64,000 nucleotides of DNA from Haliscomenobacter sp040403615 (GTDB lineage: Bacteria > Bacteroidota > Bacteroidia > Chitinophagales > Saprospiraceae), in contig NZ_JBBAKG010000007.1 in assembly GCF_040403615.1 (NCBI RefSeq), positions 1 through 64,000 on the forward strand. Reading direction: 5' to 3'. Positions 51,583-63,200 of this stretch are shown here, one piece after another. Position numbers and translations under genes: made by a program. Each line of letters opens with the position of its first letter. Position 1 is the first letter of the stretch. The notes under the pieces were generated by a model that had not been told where the DNA came from, searched no databases, and was given only the letters and a program-made list of their open reading frames with translations.

Positions 51583-52624
51583 TGGCCACTACGCGTACCT
51601 GATAACCGGTGCCATAACGGATTTCAGGGATGGTACCACTGATAGAACCATTGGAAGTGGCACTTACTGATCCGATATTGGTCGGTGAACCAAAGTTCCC
51701 AAAACGGTCGCTGAGTTGTAGTGTAAAAGTATTGGGGCTGATGAAAGGACAGTTTACAGCATACGCTACATTGATATTGTCACCTGCACAATAAGGACCA
51801 GCAGGGGTCGGGTCAACAGTAGTGATGGTACGCGTCAGAATAGTGAAGGCACTGGATTGAGAACCTGTGATCCCAGGGTTGTTGGCTACTACCCGCACCC
51901 GATACCCCGCACCTCCCGCGGCTGTTTCAGGAAGGGTACCCGAAACCGATCCGTTACCGGTAGCACTGGTACTGCCAATGTTGGTAGGCGAACTGAAAGA
52001 ACCAGCAGCATTGCTGAGTTGTAAGGTAAATGTATTGGGACTGACAAAATCACAGTTGACAGTATAATTTACAGTGATGGAAGCTCCGGGACAGTAAGGA
52101 CCAGCTGGGCTAGGATTGCCAGTAGAGATGGTACGCCCCAAAACCGTGAGGTCATTGCCGTTGTCGTCGTCACTGGCATTGACGTGATTGGCTGCTGGGT
52201 TGGTAGAGACTACCCTGACCCGATAGCCTGTACCTGCCGCCTGGTTATCCGGAATGGTAGCTGTAATGGTGCCAGCAGCAGCAGAAGTCACCGATCCAAT
52301 GATATTGGAAGAATTGTCATTGTCTGGAAAAAGACCAGCGGCATTACTCAATTGGACCCGAAATACGTTGCCCGCGGTGAAAACCCCTGTCGTGGTATTG
52401 ATGGTATAACTAACATTGAGGGTTTGCCCTGGACATAAATTGGTGGATGCTATATCAGTTGTGACTATGGATTGGCCATTGACAACGAAAGACCAAGCCA
52501 ACAACCCTATTAAGATGAACCATATCCGCGTGGATACAATTGGATATCGCTTTGACGTATTGAATATACTGAAAAAGGAAGTGATCCCTATAGCAGGAAT
52601 GCTTAGGTGTAAATTTTTTTTCAT
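51533..52624 (-). CDS. Exported repeat protein with out-of-frame fusion at its C-terminus
   Basis: A 363-aa product with an N-terminal hydrophobic signal (about 33-50, ends VVNGQS), so secreted or surface-exposed. It contains three similar beta-rich repeats of about 95-105 residues. The later two share GPYCPGASI / GPYCAGDNI, SPNTFTLQLS, SPTNIGS and GTGYQVRVVAN landmarks. The third repeat stops at RVVAN, and the last 14 codons (SNGKRHGLWRSNWC) are the wrong frame of the neighbouring fragment. The natural C-terminus, perhaps including a T9SS sorting domain, is therefore lost. I do not recognise the repeat as a named family. Confidence 0.7.
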   Translation of the reverse strand: MKKNLHLSIPAIGITSFFSIFNTSKRYPIVSTRIWFILIGLLAWSFVVNGQSIVTTDIASTNLCPGQTLNVSYTINTTTGVFTAGNVFRVQLSNAAGLFPDNDNSSNIIGSVTSAAAGTITATIPDNQAAGTGYRVRVVSTNPAANHVNASDDDNGNDLTVLGRTISTGNPSPAGPYCPGASITVNYTVNCDFVSPNTFTLQLSNAAGSFSSPTNIGSTSATGNGSVSGTLPETAAGGAGYRVRVVANNPGITGSQSSAFTILTRTITTVDPTPAGPYCAGDNINVAYAVNCPFISPNTFTLQLSDRFGNFGSPTNIGSVSATSNGSISGTIPEIRYGTGYQVRVVANKSNGKRHGLWRSNWC

Positions 52625-52770
52625 GAGAACAACAATTGTAGCGTAATAAGTAGATGATATTAAAAAAACTGAAGCTATTTTGTTTTACACATCACAGTAT
52701 TTAGGTTATATACAAAGATATGACTCCAGGGATAAACTTCGAAATTTTCTAGGTTAAGAAATTGTATAAA

Positions 52771-52812
52771 AAATAAAAAACGCCACCTAAAGCATTTTCC
52801 TTAGGTGGCGTT
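52771..52812 (-). terminator. Terminator after the 52838 gene
   Basis: aacgccacctaa (52779-52790) pairs perfectly with ttaggtggcgtt (52801-52812), and on the minus strand is followed by ttttttatttttt. It lies 26 bp past the stop codon. Confidence 0.88.
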
Positions 52813-52837
52813 AGTGAAGGTATTTATGAAAAAGATC

Positions 52838-54709
52838 TTATTTCTTCAATTCTTTTTGGATCTTTTTATCAACCATTGACCATTGCGTAAGTAAATCAGG
52901 GTCACGGCGCAATTTTTTCATCATTGGCACTGGGTTGTCCAAAAATTCATTTAATTCAGGATGAGCGCTCAAATCATAACCTTGTGCAATCAATTGCGTT
53001 TTTGCCTTGGCATAGATTTGCTTGAACAATGGCTCATTGAGGTCAACCATTTTATCAAATTCTGCATCCGTAAATTGCTTGGTGGCCGTAGTTGAACCAG
53101 GAGCTAAATTGCTGCCATTAGTTGTCAGGTTGTTAGTGATCCCTTCTGGGCGTAAGGCACCACGCCCTTCAAGGTAAGCAATAATGTTGTCGACCTTGTT
53201 TGAAATTTCATCCACCTTTGGCGCCAGGGCATTGTTTTTTAATCCAACCGCAACATTGACGTAGTGTAGCATGGATTCGTCATTGACTATCTCCCAAGAG
53301 ACGCCTACAATTTTGGAAAAGTCAGAAATTTTCATGTCCTTTGGATTCACGGCGATCCCAAGTCCGTCGAAGTTTCCAGAGGGGAGAATATAATCTCCAA
53401 TTTCTACTTTGCCAGCTACTTTAACGGGTACTTGCCCCATAAAAGCAATTTTTTCAAACAAGTGTTTGGCATTGGGCTGGGGTGCATTGCCCAAAACAAT
53501 CGGCTGTTTGGATACCACCATAATGTGTTGTGCATCATTGGTATTGAGGGAAACGACGCCTCCAGTTACACCTACGATCTCCCCATATTGTAAATCCCTC
53601 ACTTTATTGCTACGCCGAAGCCACTCAGCATAATCTCCGGCACCAGAGTTGTAGGTAACACCCACTCCATTGACCGTGTTGGTGATCCAATTGTCAATTT
53701 CAATCCCCAACGAAATGGCTTCTGCCGCGGTGGTAATGGTGATAACTGTAGCGCCCGCTGCTGCTAGGGCCCACCCAGGAACCTGCCAAATGAAAATGAT
53801 GGTAGCCGCCGAAAGTCCAGCAGCAGTAAACAGTCCTGCCGTTTCAATTCCCGCAGCAATTGCCCCTGCTGCAAGTGAGATGGCATTCAGGGTAAAGGTC
53901 GCGATTTGACTTTTATATTCCCAACTGTCTTTGAGTTCATCCAAGGTTCGGCCTTCAATTTGACCCCAAGTATTTTCATCATCGGCAAAGGTCATAAAAT
54001 CGTTAGCCGTACTGCGCAACCCTTTGATGGTGATGTAAATTCCTTGCTGGCTGCCTTCAATGGTCAGTGGATAAGCAGCAATGTCATCATCTTTACCATC
54101 CACTCCACTCTTTATTTGCATTTGGCCACCAGAGGTCAATACAACCCTGGTGGTATTGTTGGTTTTCAATACCAGATTTTGAGCGTCTTTAGTACCGACA
54201 AAATGGGTTTCAGGACGGGTCAGGGTGTTGCCTGATGTAGTCCAGTAGATCGATTGACTTTTCTCCACAGGCAATTCAATCTCGGTAGATTCACTTACTA
54301 GCTGTGATGCAGTAGCCGCATAAAAAGCATAAGGTACGGTTTGCAACTCGGTACTACCCAATAAAGCGAATTTATTTCCGCCAGTTGCATCCATTTCAAC
54401 ATCCAACCAGACTTGATAAGTTGCCCAGGGGATGTCTGCCAGTTCCCCAATATTGTTTTTCCCTTCCCCAATCACCAGGTTAATCAAACCCAATTCGTCT
54501 GTGGTCACCTGGTGAACTTCCGAATAATAACTTTGATTTTCTTTTTCTTTAGTGGAAAAAGAAAATTTGAGGGAAAGGGTTTTATTTGATAAAATTTGAC
54601 CCGTTTCATCGCGGGCAACAGCTTGGTAAGTCATTCCCAGGCTGGTTTGAGCAGCCAAAGAATGAAATACCAAGACAAGGAGCGAGAGTAAAAATAAAAT
54701 CCTTTTCAT
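52838..54709 (-). CDS. Exported Bacteroidota surface protein, paralogue 1
   Basis: A protein of 623 aa with signal peptide (MKRILFLLSLLVLVFHSLAA). The N-terminal domain (about 22-130) is the familiar Bacteroidota module GMTYQAVARDETGQIL ... YYSEVHQVTTDELGLINLVIGEG ... VWLDVEMD ... LQTVPYAFYAATA. Next comes an irregular region with GGQMQIKSGVDGKDDDIA, a long hydrophobic helix hairpin at about 270-335 (LNAISLAAGAIAAGIETAGL to AEAISLGIEIDNWI), then SGAGDYAEWLRR and GEIVGVTGGVVSLN with FMGQVPVKVAGKVEIGDYILPSG. The last part resembles phage tail-type G2 autoproteolytic domains only loosely. Function unknown. It is adjacent to a close paralogue at 54753. Confidence 0.75.
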   Translation of the reverse strand: MKRILFLLSLLVLVFHSLAAQTSLGMTYQAVARDETGQILSNKTLSLKFSFSTKEKENQSYYSEVHQVTTDELGLINLVIGEGKNNIGELADIPWATYQVWLDVEMDATGGNKFALLGSTELQTVPYAFYAATASQLVSESTEIELPVEKSQSIYWTTSGNTLTRPETHFVGTKDAQNLVLKTNNTTRVVLTSGGQMQIKSGVDGKDDDIAAYPLTIEGSQQGIYITIKGLRSTANDFMTFADDENTWGQIEGRTLDELKDSWEYKSQIATFTLNAISLAAGAIAAGIETAGLFTAAGLSAATIIFIWQVPGWALAAAGATVITITTAAEAISLGIEIDNWITNTVNGVGVTYNSGAGDYAEWLRRSNKVRDLQYGEIVGVTGGVVSLNTNDAQHIMVVSKQPIVLGNAPQPNAKHLFEKIAFMGQVPVKVAGKVEIGDYILPSGNFDGLGIAVNPKDMKISDFSKIVGVSWEIVNDESMLHYVNVAVGLKNNALAPKVDEISNKVDNIIAYLEGRGALRPEGITNNLTTNGSNLAPGSTTATKQFTDAEFDKMVDLNEPLFKQIYAKAKTQLIAQGYDLSAHPELNEFLDNPVPMMKKLRRDPDLLTQWSMVDKKIQKELKK

Positions 54710-54752
54710 TATCTAAAATTTATATTGAGTGAAATAAACAAGTTTACTCCCT

Positions 54753-56567
54753 CTATTTTTTAGATTTAATTTTTTGATCGATCAGTGCCCATTGGGTCAG
54801 GTATGTAGGGTCACGACGAACTTCCTTCATCGTTTGCACTGGGTTGTCAAAAAACTCGACCAACTGTGGATGAGCATTCAAGTCAAAACCCTGCTTGCTC
54901 AACTTAATTTTGGCTTGAGCAAAAGCATCCTTGAATAAAGGAGCATTGTTATCAATCATCGCATCAAATTCCTCATCCGTATAAATTTTATTGAAAGTGG
55001 TCTGAGGTTTTACACCTGGAGTAATTGCCAAAAGTTGGCCATCAGCCTGCAGTGGAGCTTTTCCCTCAAGGTAGGCCATGATCTGCTCCACCTTTTGGTT
55101 CAACTCTTCTACTTTGTTGCTCAAATCGTTGGAATTGATACCCACAGCTACATTGACATAATTGAGGGGAGCATCTTTGGCAGCCTGCCAGGCCACACCC
55201 ACAATTTTAGCATAATCGCCAACCTTCATATCGGCTGGGTGAATCGCTACACCAAAACCGTCTTTGTTACCTGAAGGAATGATGTAATCTCCTATTTCTA
55301 CTGAACCAGAAACTTTTACGGGAACTTGACCCATGAAAGCCACTTTTTCAAATTTATATTCCAGCTCTTTGGGTGGCACTTTGCCCAATACAATTGGACG
55401 CTGAGACACCACCATGAAATGATCTACACCTTCCGTGTTCAAAGAAATGATGCCACCTTTTACACCTACAATTTCGCCAAATTTCAAATCACGCTCTTCT
55501 TTGTTGCGTTCCAACCACTCTGCGTAATCACCCGCACCGGAAGAATAGGTGACCCCTACGGCATTAACAGTATTGGTGATCCAATTGTCAATTTCAATTC
55601 CCAATGAAATGGCCTCAGCGATAATGGCTGCCAGACTCAATGTGGCTCCTACACCCGCAGCCGCACCAAAACCGGAAGCATACAAACCACCAGCGGTAAT
55701 ACCAAAGGCAACCGAATTTGCTGCAAGTGAAATCGCAGAAAGGGTAAATAAAGCAATTTGACTTTTATAATCCCAGCTTGATTTGAGTTCATCCAAGGTC
55801 TGTCCCTCAATTTCACCCCAGGTATTTACATCATCTGCGAATGTTACAAAATTATTGCCCGAACTGCGCAGACCCTTGATCGTAATCCAGATACCTTGTT
55901 TACTACCTTCAATCGTGAGGGGATAAGATCCAATTTTATCATCCGCACCATCAACACCACTTTTGATCTGCATTTGACCCTCTTTTGTCAGCTTAACCCG
56001 GGTTGTATTGTTGGTCTTTAAAATCAAATCCTGATTGTCGCGCGTACCCAGAAAGTGGGTGGCTGGGCGCGTATTGGTGTTTCCACCAGTAGTCCAATAA
56101 ATGGACTGGTTTTTTTCAGTGGGTAAATCGATAGACGTAGAATTGTCTACAATTTGTGAGGCGGTAGTTGCATGGAATGCATATGGTACGGATAGCAACT
56201 TGGCAGAGCTGACCAAATCGTAATTTTTTCCACCTTTGGTGTCAACACCAATATTGAGCCAAACCTGGTCTTTAGACCAAGGTACCTCTGACAATTTACC
56301 ACTGGCATCTTTACCTTCTCCAATGATAATTTTGAACAAACCATTGTTGTCGGTTTGAACCTGATGGGTCTCGCTAAAATATTCGGCTTGGGCTCCGTTT
56401 TTGGAAACCAGCGAAATTTTTAGTGAAATGGGAAGATTGGCAATGATCTGACCAGAAGCATCACGCGCCACCGCCTGATAGTTGATGCCCTGGGAGGTAC
56501 TTTGCGCAGTTAGTACAAGTGCGCCAATAAAACTGGCGAAGATGAGCGAAAGTAGAATTTTTTTCAT
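54753..56567 (-). CDS. Exported Bacteroidota surface protein, paralogue 2
   Basis: A protein of 604 aa from ATG 56567 (MKKILLSLIFASFIGALVL). It has the same layout as the 52838 gene: N-terminal GINYQAVARDASGQIIANLP ... FSETHQVQTDNNGLFKIIIGEG ... LLSVPYAFHATTA, then GQMQIKSGVDGADDKIG, the hydrophobic segment ISLAANSVAFGITAGGLYAS, and the C-terminal SGAGDYAEWLERNKEERDLKFGEIVGVKGG and FMGQVPVKVSGSVEIGDYIIPSG. The tail (EEFDAMIDNNAPLFKDAFAQ) shows the same helix pattern in all three paralogues. The gap to paralogue 1 is 43 bp, consistent with an operon or tandem duplication. No T9SS sorting domain is seen. Confidence 0.78.
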   Translation of the reverse strand: MKKILLSLIFASFIGALVLTAQSTSQGINYQAVARDASGQIIANLPISLKISLVSKNGAQAEYFSETHQVQTDNNGLFKIIIGEGKDASGKLSEVPWSKDQVWLNIGVDTKGGKNYDLVSSAKLLSVPYAFHATTASQIVDNSTSIDLPTEKNQSIYWTTGGNTNTRPATHFLGTRDNQDLILKTNNTTRVKLTKEGQMQIKSGVDGADDKIGSYPLTIEGSKQGIWITIKGLRSSGNNFVTFADDVNTWGEIEGQTLDELKSSWDYKSQIALFTLSAISLAANSVAFGITAGGLYASGFGAAAGVGATLSLAAIIAEAISLGIEIDNWITNTVNAVGVTYSSGAGDYAEWLERNKEERDLKFGEIVGVKGGIISLNTEGVDHFMVVSQRPIVLGKVPPKELEYKFEKVAFMGQVPVKVSGSVEIGDYIIPSGNKDGFGVAIHPADMKVGDYAKIVGVAWQAAKDAPLNYVNVAVGINSNDLSNKVEELNQKVEQIMAYLEGKAPLQADGQLLAITPGVKPQTTFNKIYTDEEFDAMIDNNAPLFKDAFAQAKIKLSKQGFDLNAHPQLVEFFDNPVQTMKEVRRDPTYLTQWALIDQKIKSKK

Positions 56568-56617
56568 ATCAAAAGGCAATTTTGATGCATTAGAAATTTA
56601 CGGTTCAAAGGATATAC

Positions 56618-57109
56618 TTAGTGTGTTTTAACGACTTTAAATACCTCAACTGGTTGTCCGCTCTGGTGCATTACATTCAAGAAATATACACCAGAGGGTA
56701 AATTGCTCAGGTCTAGTTCTGTGTTGCCCAACTGCAAGGCCGTACGATTGATGAGTACACGACCTCCTACGTCCACCAAATTGGCAAACAAGCTTTGCTT
56801 ATTTGGTTCTTGTAGCTGTACATTCAGCGTTGATTGAACCGGGTTAGGGGCAATGCGAACAGTTGGAGCAGTATATTTAGGTAATAATGTCACTTCTAAA
56901 ATAGGCTGGTGAAAACCTTCAGTGACAAACCCTTGTGGGGATGTCCAACGAGCCACTGCAGTTTCGCCTAAAGTCCAGGCCAATTGAATTCTACCTGCTT
57001 GCATTTTACCTCCAGCGCTACTGATGACCTCTGGCGACAAAGATTGAGCTTTACCTAGTACGGCACTGAAGACCAGGGTTCCAACCAAAACTAATGAATG
57101 ACATTTCAT
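56618..57109 (-). CDS. Small secreted protein with T9SS type A sorting domain
   Basis: A protein of 163 aa. Signal peptide (about 1-22, ends LGKAQ), then SSAGGKMQAGRIQLAWTLGET and VTEGFHQPIL, a common Bacteroidota module, and a C-terminal sorting domain of about 80 residues (IAPNPVQSTLNVQLQEP, LVDVGGRVLINRTAL, LDLSNLPSGVYFLNVM, VEVFKVVKTH). Such domains target proteins through the outer membrane by the type IX secretion system. It lies between the giant protein gene (98 bp upstream on this strand) and the two paralogues, so all could share a transcript. Confidence 0.88.
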   Translation of the reverse strand: MKCHSLVLVGTLVFSAVLGKAQSLSPEVISSAGGKMQAGRIQLAWTLGETAVARWTSPQGFVTEGFHQPILEVTLLPKYTAPTVRIAPNPVQSTLNVQLQEPNKQSLFANLVDVGGRVLINRTALQLGNTELDLSNLPSGVYFLNVMHQSGQPVEVFKVVKTH

Positions 57110-57207
57110 AATTGTAACTATTGGTGGAGGGCCGCTTTATGACCTTGCCGCCATCGAGTGAAAAATTCACCTCAACAGTGGCAAGGCATAATAGCGCATC
57201 CGTGATT

Positions 57208-60200
57208 TTAACGGTTCAAAAGAATCATCTTTTTGGTATCGATAAAGTCGGCAGTTTCGAGGGTGTAGTACAAGACTCCACTTGCTCTCAATTCTGCTTG
57301 CTTCAGTATAATTTTGTTTTCGCCTTTGCTGTAAGTTCCGTTGACGCGGTAGATCAAACTTCCCTTGGTGTCGCGAATGGTCAGGATACCCTTGGCCGCT
57401 TTGGGCAGGTAGAAACCAACTGAGGTTTCATCGCTGAAAGGGTTGGGGGTGTTCTGGCGCAGTACCGCGAAGTCTTGGGTGGCAATTTCGCCAAAAGACA
57501 GTTTCACACCAATGGTTTCATTCTCCTTGTCGTAGGCTTCGGCAGGCGTCAGGCGGCTGCTGATGTTGAGTACTTCGCTCAGTTTGGTGTTGGCTTTGGC
57601 CTTCAATTTCAAGGTAAACAACACCTCGTTGCCCGCTGCACCTACACCTGAGTTCAGGTTCCAGCTGGTGGTGATTGCACCTTTGTCTTTGAAAATTCCA
57701 AAGTTGTCGGCCTTAGTTACACCGTATTCGATGCCTTCCAATTCTACCAGGTTTTGCGCATAAGTGAGCGTAAACTGGTATCCCTGGATGTTTTGCAAGT
57801 CCTTGGCGCGAATGGCTACTTCGTAGCTGCCATCCACTTTCATGGCTTGTTCTTCGGCAACCAACAACAGCTGGCGGTTGGTACGAATTTCAGTTGCAGC
57901 TATTCCATTGGCAGTTGCTGCGTTTCCGTTGACATCCCCCATTTTGATGGCGACAAAGTCTGCTTTGACGTTGCCAGTCAAGTTGTTGACGTTGATGACC
58001 TCAGGATATTCCGCTCCAAAAGGATTGGAAGCATCCGGGAATCGGTAGGCTGCATCGACAAACTTCCAGCTTGGTACACTCTTGAATTTATCATCCACTT
58101 GCAGGATCAATTTCCGAATCTGGATCATGTCCAAAGTACTGATCGATTTGGAATTGTTGACGTCAGCTGCGATTTGGCGGTAAGGATTGTCAATCAACTT
58201 GGTACCGAGGATGTGCTTTTGGATTAGAACCAAATCGAAGGTAGAAACCCCGTTGACGTGGTCTTTGTCCAGTTGTGCACTCAAAGAGAAGTCTGCACCT
58301 TTGGTCAGGTTGCTGAAGGCATATGCACCAGAATTGGCGGTGATTTGCTTCAGGGTGCTGGCTCCACTTACATCAACAGATACCCCAAATACAGGTTCAG
58401 ATTCATCCGTAGCAATCAAACCGGAGATGGTTGCCACAGCAGGATCTCCAGTGTTGCAAATCTTGCGGTTGTCTTGGACTTCAATGAAGGTTACACAGAA
58501 GTCTTGGTTGCCGGCATTGTCCCAAGCGTGCAATTCTACCTGTATGATCTTGCCTGCGTCCTTGCAATTGAAGCTCAAGCTGGTCTGGTTGTCCACTGCT
58601 GGACTACCGACGCGGTTGATCGAGTATTTGGTCACCAATTTGCCGCTGCCGTTGGTTTCAGGACCTTGGCCATTGCAATCGAATATTTTGGAAGCCACCA
58701 GGTCGGTTGCCCACACGGTGATCATTCCACTGCCGTTGCCGTCAGGCATGAGGCTGGTGCTGAGTCCGTTGATACAGATTGGTGCAGGGCCTTTGCAGTC
58801 TTCGACGGTGAATGGAATGCGGGTTGGTTCACTCAGGTTGCCACATTCGTCGCGAACCACCACAATCAAGTCGTGCTTGCCTTGAGGCAAGTTGCTCACG
58901 TTGATCTCGAATTGACCACCAGCAAGGGTCTTGACACTCCAACGTGGAGTTGAGTAGCCGATCAAGCTGCCCGCATCGCGGGTTTGGAACGGTGCAATGG
59001 CGAGCAAGTTGGTTTCCAAAGTCACCTGGTCAGTGCAATTGTCGGTTCCTTTGACAATCATTTTGATGTTGGCTAGACAATCTCCACCTTCGCGGATGCA
59101 GAATTTGGCTTGATCACCCGTTACCACTGGTTTCACTTCGTCGTACACTTTGATGATCTGGGTGTACTGGAAGGCGTGGTAGAACTCACCAACGGGCAAG
59201 CCGTATGGATTGCCGCTGAAGGCATTTTCACAATAAGCAGGCACGAACGCTTCGTCGTTGCCAGTGGCTACTCTGCTATCAGAAACATTGCCTTCGTTTG
59301 GCGTTTCATTGAGAGACAAGTAAAACTCTTCGCGCTGATTCCGGTCGGCATCGCGTACCAGCACATAGATTGGCGTTTTACCGTAATTGTTGTAACTGCG
59401 GTCTACCACATATACAATTCCTTCAGCAGTAGGATCACCACAGTTGTCGTCGTAAGCACACCAGTCGATGACGGTGTAAGTACGGAAGATTTTGTAGCAC
59501 TCATCATTTGATGCATCGTAGCGCTTGTCGGTCACATTGACGGCCAGGATATCGCAACCCAATTCCTTGGTAAAGGCGGTATCAATCACTGGTGCTTTGC
59601 AATCGCGTTGATCTACGTCTTTAGGGAAGCAGATGTTGTATTCGCGCAGCGGCAGTACCCGGATGATTTGTTTGCAAGTCGTGGTGATTGGTCCCTTCGC
59701 CGTTTGTTTGGTCAATACCCAAATCCGTTCAATGGTACCAGCACCACACTTCAGGCGTTTCACTGTACTATATGCAGTATCTGCCTGGATACAAACTGCA
59801 CCACTGTTGATGATGACATCGCCAAATACTCTGGCTGATTTTACTCTATCGTCAATAAACTCGAGGTTCTTATCATTGCAATAGATGGTAACTTCCCAAG
59901 GAGCAAGACACTGAATTGGCGTTTTGTCGTCTACCTGGATGTTGTTCCAACAGAAGTTGCGGTTTCCAAATTTGTCCTGAGCCCAAAGTTCAACCATCAG
60001 CGCACTTCCATCACAGCAGAAGAATGGAATGGTATCCATCAATGGCGTCATAATCATGCCCAATCCATTACCAGTAGCTGGTGGATTTTTCGTGAAGTAT
60101 TCACCAATGCTAAAGTATTCTTCGATTTGCGGAGTTCCGTTGCTGTTGAGGTCGATGTAATCGTAATCGTCTGCTTTGCCATTGTTATTCAGGTCAAGCA

Positions 60201-63200
60201 GTCCTTTAGAAGGATCATAAGGATCAAGCTTGCCATTCTTATTCGCGTCGACCACCCGTGGGAATTTCAACATGGTCGCTACACAAGCATCTCTTACCGG
60301 ACGGCGTACTTTTACCCACATCAACTTACAGTTGTCCCAGCTCCCTTCATCCAGGTCTTTGGCTGCAACAAAGCCGTTACCCTGATTATCGAGGGTAATG
60401 TTCAATTTGTCGTCGCACTTCACTACTGGCGAAATCTTGTCTACGATGCGTACAGGAATCCAAACAACACTATCTTGATAACATGCATCGTAAACCCGCA
60501 CTTCTACAAACCAGTCGCCAAGGATTGGCACTCCAGATACGGTGTAACCTTTCGCACAGTCACCAGTTACTTTCACACCTGGATCAGTTTTGAGCACGAA
60601 TACACCAGTGGGGCGCTCATCCAGGTCAAGGATGGCTACACGCTCAACTACGCGGATTTCGTAGCACCAGTCGCTTTGCTCAATTACATTGAAGCTGGAG
60701 CGGTTGAATAAAAATCCACCAGTACAATCCATCGGGCCAGTAGAGAATTCCAGTACGTCATCTGGATCATAAGTTGTAGTAGCTGTTTTTGGATTGGCTT
60801 GAGGGGCACCAGTATAGGCACCTACTTTACCATCCTTATCAACATCCAGTGCAGTAATGATTGGTCTTTCACTATCACCTACAATGATGGTTTGTTGCCA
60901 GGTATAGCGGCCACCACTCCAGATACTTTCAGCGTAACAATCGTTGCCGGTTGCTGGCTGGATCAAGTAGTTTGGATAAGCAGTTCCGGTTCCATAACAC
61001 CAGTCAAATATTGACCAGGTACGGATGATCTTCTTACCACACAGGCCTTGACCCGTAGAGAAGGAAACTTCATCCGTGTAGTTGAAGGCAAAACCACAGT
61101 AGTCTTTTCCAGTAATGAAAACCTTCTTACCTGCACCGTTGATGTAGTAAGGCACACTTTCAGCGATGTTGTATTTCTTACCCGCCAAATCAGCAGGTAG
61201 AATCAAATTGTCTCCTTTCGCTTTGTCATTCGGTACTTCAATTTTGCACAAAGGAAGGTTGATGACCGGACGGTAGATGTTGATCAACTGGCTGCAATTT
61301 GCCTTGTTACCGGCTATATCCTGGAAGGTGAAAGTACGGCGAATCTGTGCGTAGATATAACCTTGAGCAGCTGAAGCATTGCAATCAGCAAGGTACTCAA
61401 TTTCATCCTTGACATTGATCAACCTCGGTATGTCACAATTGTCTGTAGCAGTTGCTACACCAGTATAATAAGGATAGTTGACATTGGTCCAAGACTTCGC
61501 TACATTGTAGATACTGTCTACATCAGAGCAGACAAAGGTGTATGTACCAGTGATCTGATTCGTAGCATTCAATTTGCGCGATGTATTCGGAGGACAAGTA
61601 ACGATTGGTGCGATCTTATCCACAAAGATGATTGGTCCCCAGATCACGTTACAATGGTTGGCAACACTTCTCACTTTGTAGATCAAGGTACGATCGCGGT
61701 ACTTCTGCACATCAAATGGTACCCGATCTACTGAAGCCCAAAGGGTTTCTTCTGTCCATTTATCCTGAATGATCACGCGGTAGTAGCTCCCCATTGGGTA
61801 CTTATCAAAACCACAAGCTGCGATGAAGTTGGGCACCAGCAAATCTGCGTTCACAACAGCTTCACAATTGGCATCCAATGCAATTTGGAATTCTTTGTAG
61901 CCACTATTCCACTTCGTCTTGAACCAGCAAGAGTCGTTCATGATGGCCTTGTCATCCTCATCTGCGTATTTATCACGGCCAGTTACGTTTGGTGAAACAT
62001 AAGGCAGTTGATAATCCCCTTTCAAACCACGGTCAGCCACCATACCCTCGAAGAGGATACCATCACCACCAGCAGGATATGCCAAGTTGGCCATCGGCAT
62101 TGGATCGTCGAACTCATCGGTAGAGTCGAATGCCACAATGGATTTGCCAAAGCGTGGGTGGAAGAAACGGAAGTCGGTCAATGGTCGCTTGTTGCCATTT
62201 GATTTATCGAAACCAATGGCACGTGCAGTGACAGAGGCAGACAACATCCATGGATAAGCCGCGTCTTTGGTTGGATCAATTTCGAACTCAATTTGTACAC
62301 ACAATATTGAATCACCACGGAGCAGGAAGGTGGCATTCTCAGAAGTTGGCAACAACAACTTGGTATCAGTTGTACCATTGTAGTTGGGGTTTACCACCAG
62401 CAAGTCCTTCGGCTTCGCATTGACTGCAGTTTTGAAGTTAACCAATGAAGACTTTCTGATCTTCTGATGTGGCAAATTGGTCACAAAAGCGCTGTCTACA
62501 ATGGTCACGATTGGCTTGGAAGCCGTGTACAATGCTGGGCCGTAAGCATTCAAGAGGTTGAAGAACATCTGGAAGCTATCCAGTGGCACTTCTTGTGGGT
62601 TTTTCACGCACAGGTGAGTGATCACGTTGAAGTTGCCGCAGATCAGGCTGGTTGGGAAGTTCACCCCAACGATGTCCATACTTGCTTCTACGTTTGGCTC
62701 GTCTACCCAACCAATGTCTACCGACTTGTCCCACTGGTTGTCAGGGAAGAAGGCCGGAGTAAATGGATTGGCGTTGTCATTGGCATCGCGTTTGCCATTT
62801 TCGCCAATTGGACGGTCGTTGACCTCTACTTCAGGTTGACGGCTGTTGCTGTCGGTGATTTTCACAAAAGCACCAGGGCCTTTGCTGGTTCCGGCAACCC
62901 CTTTGGTCAAACCATCACTGTCGTTGTTGTCGTCTACCCCTGGATTATCCTGGAGGGTCACCACGCGGTGTTTCGGCCAGGCATTGACAAATGAAGCACT
63001 GTCGGTTGCGAAGTACTTAATCGGCAATACGTAGTAAATGCCCGGGATCAAACCGCGGAAGGAATACAAACCGCTGTCTGCTGCTGGAGAAATACCCGTT
63101 TTAACCAATGCCCCAGGAGCATAAGTACCCACGGAAGGTGGTGCAATCGTACGGTTGTACAAGATGTCAGTTATTGATCCGAGCGAAGACAAGCTGGTTT

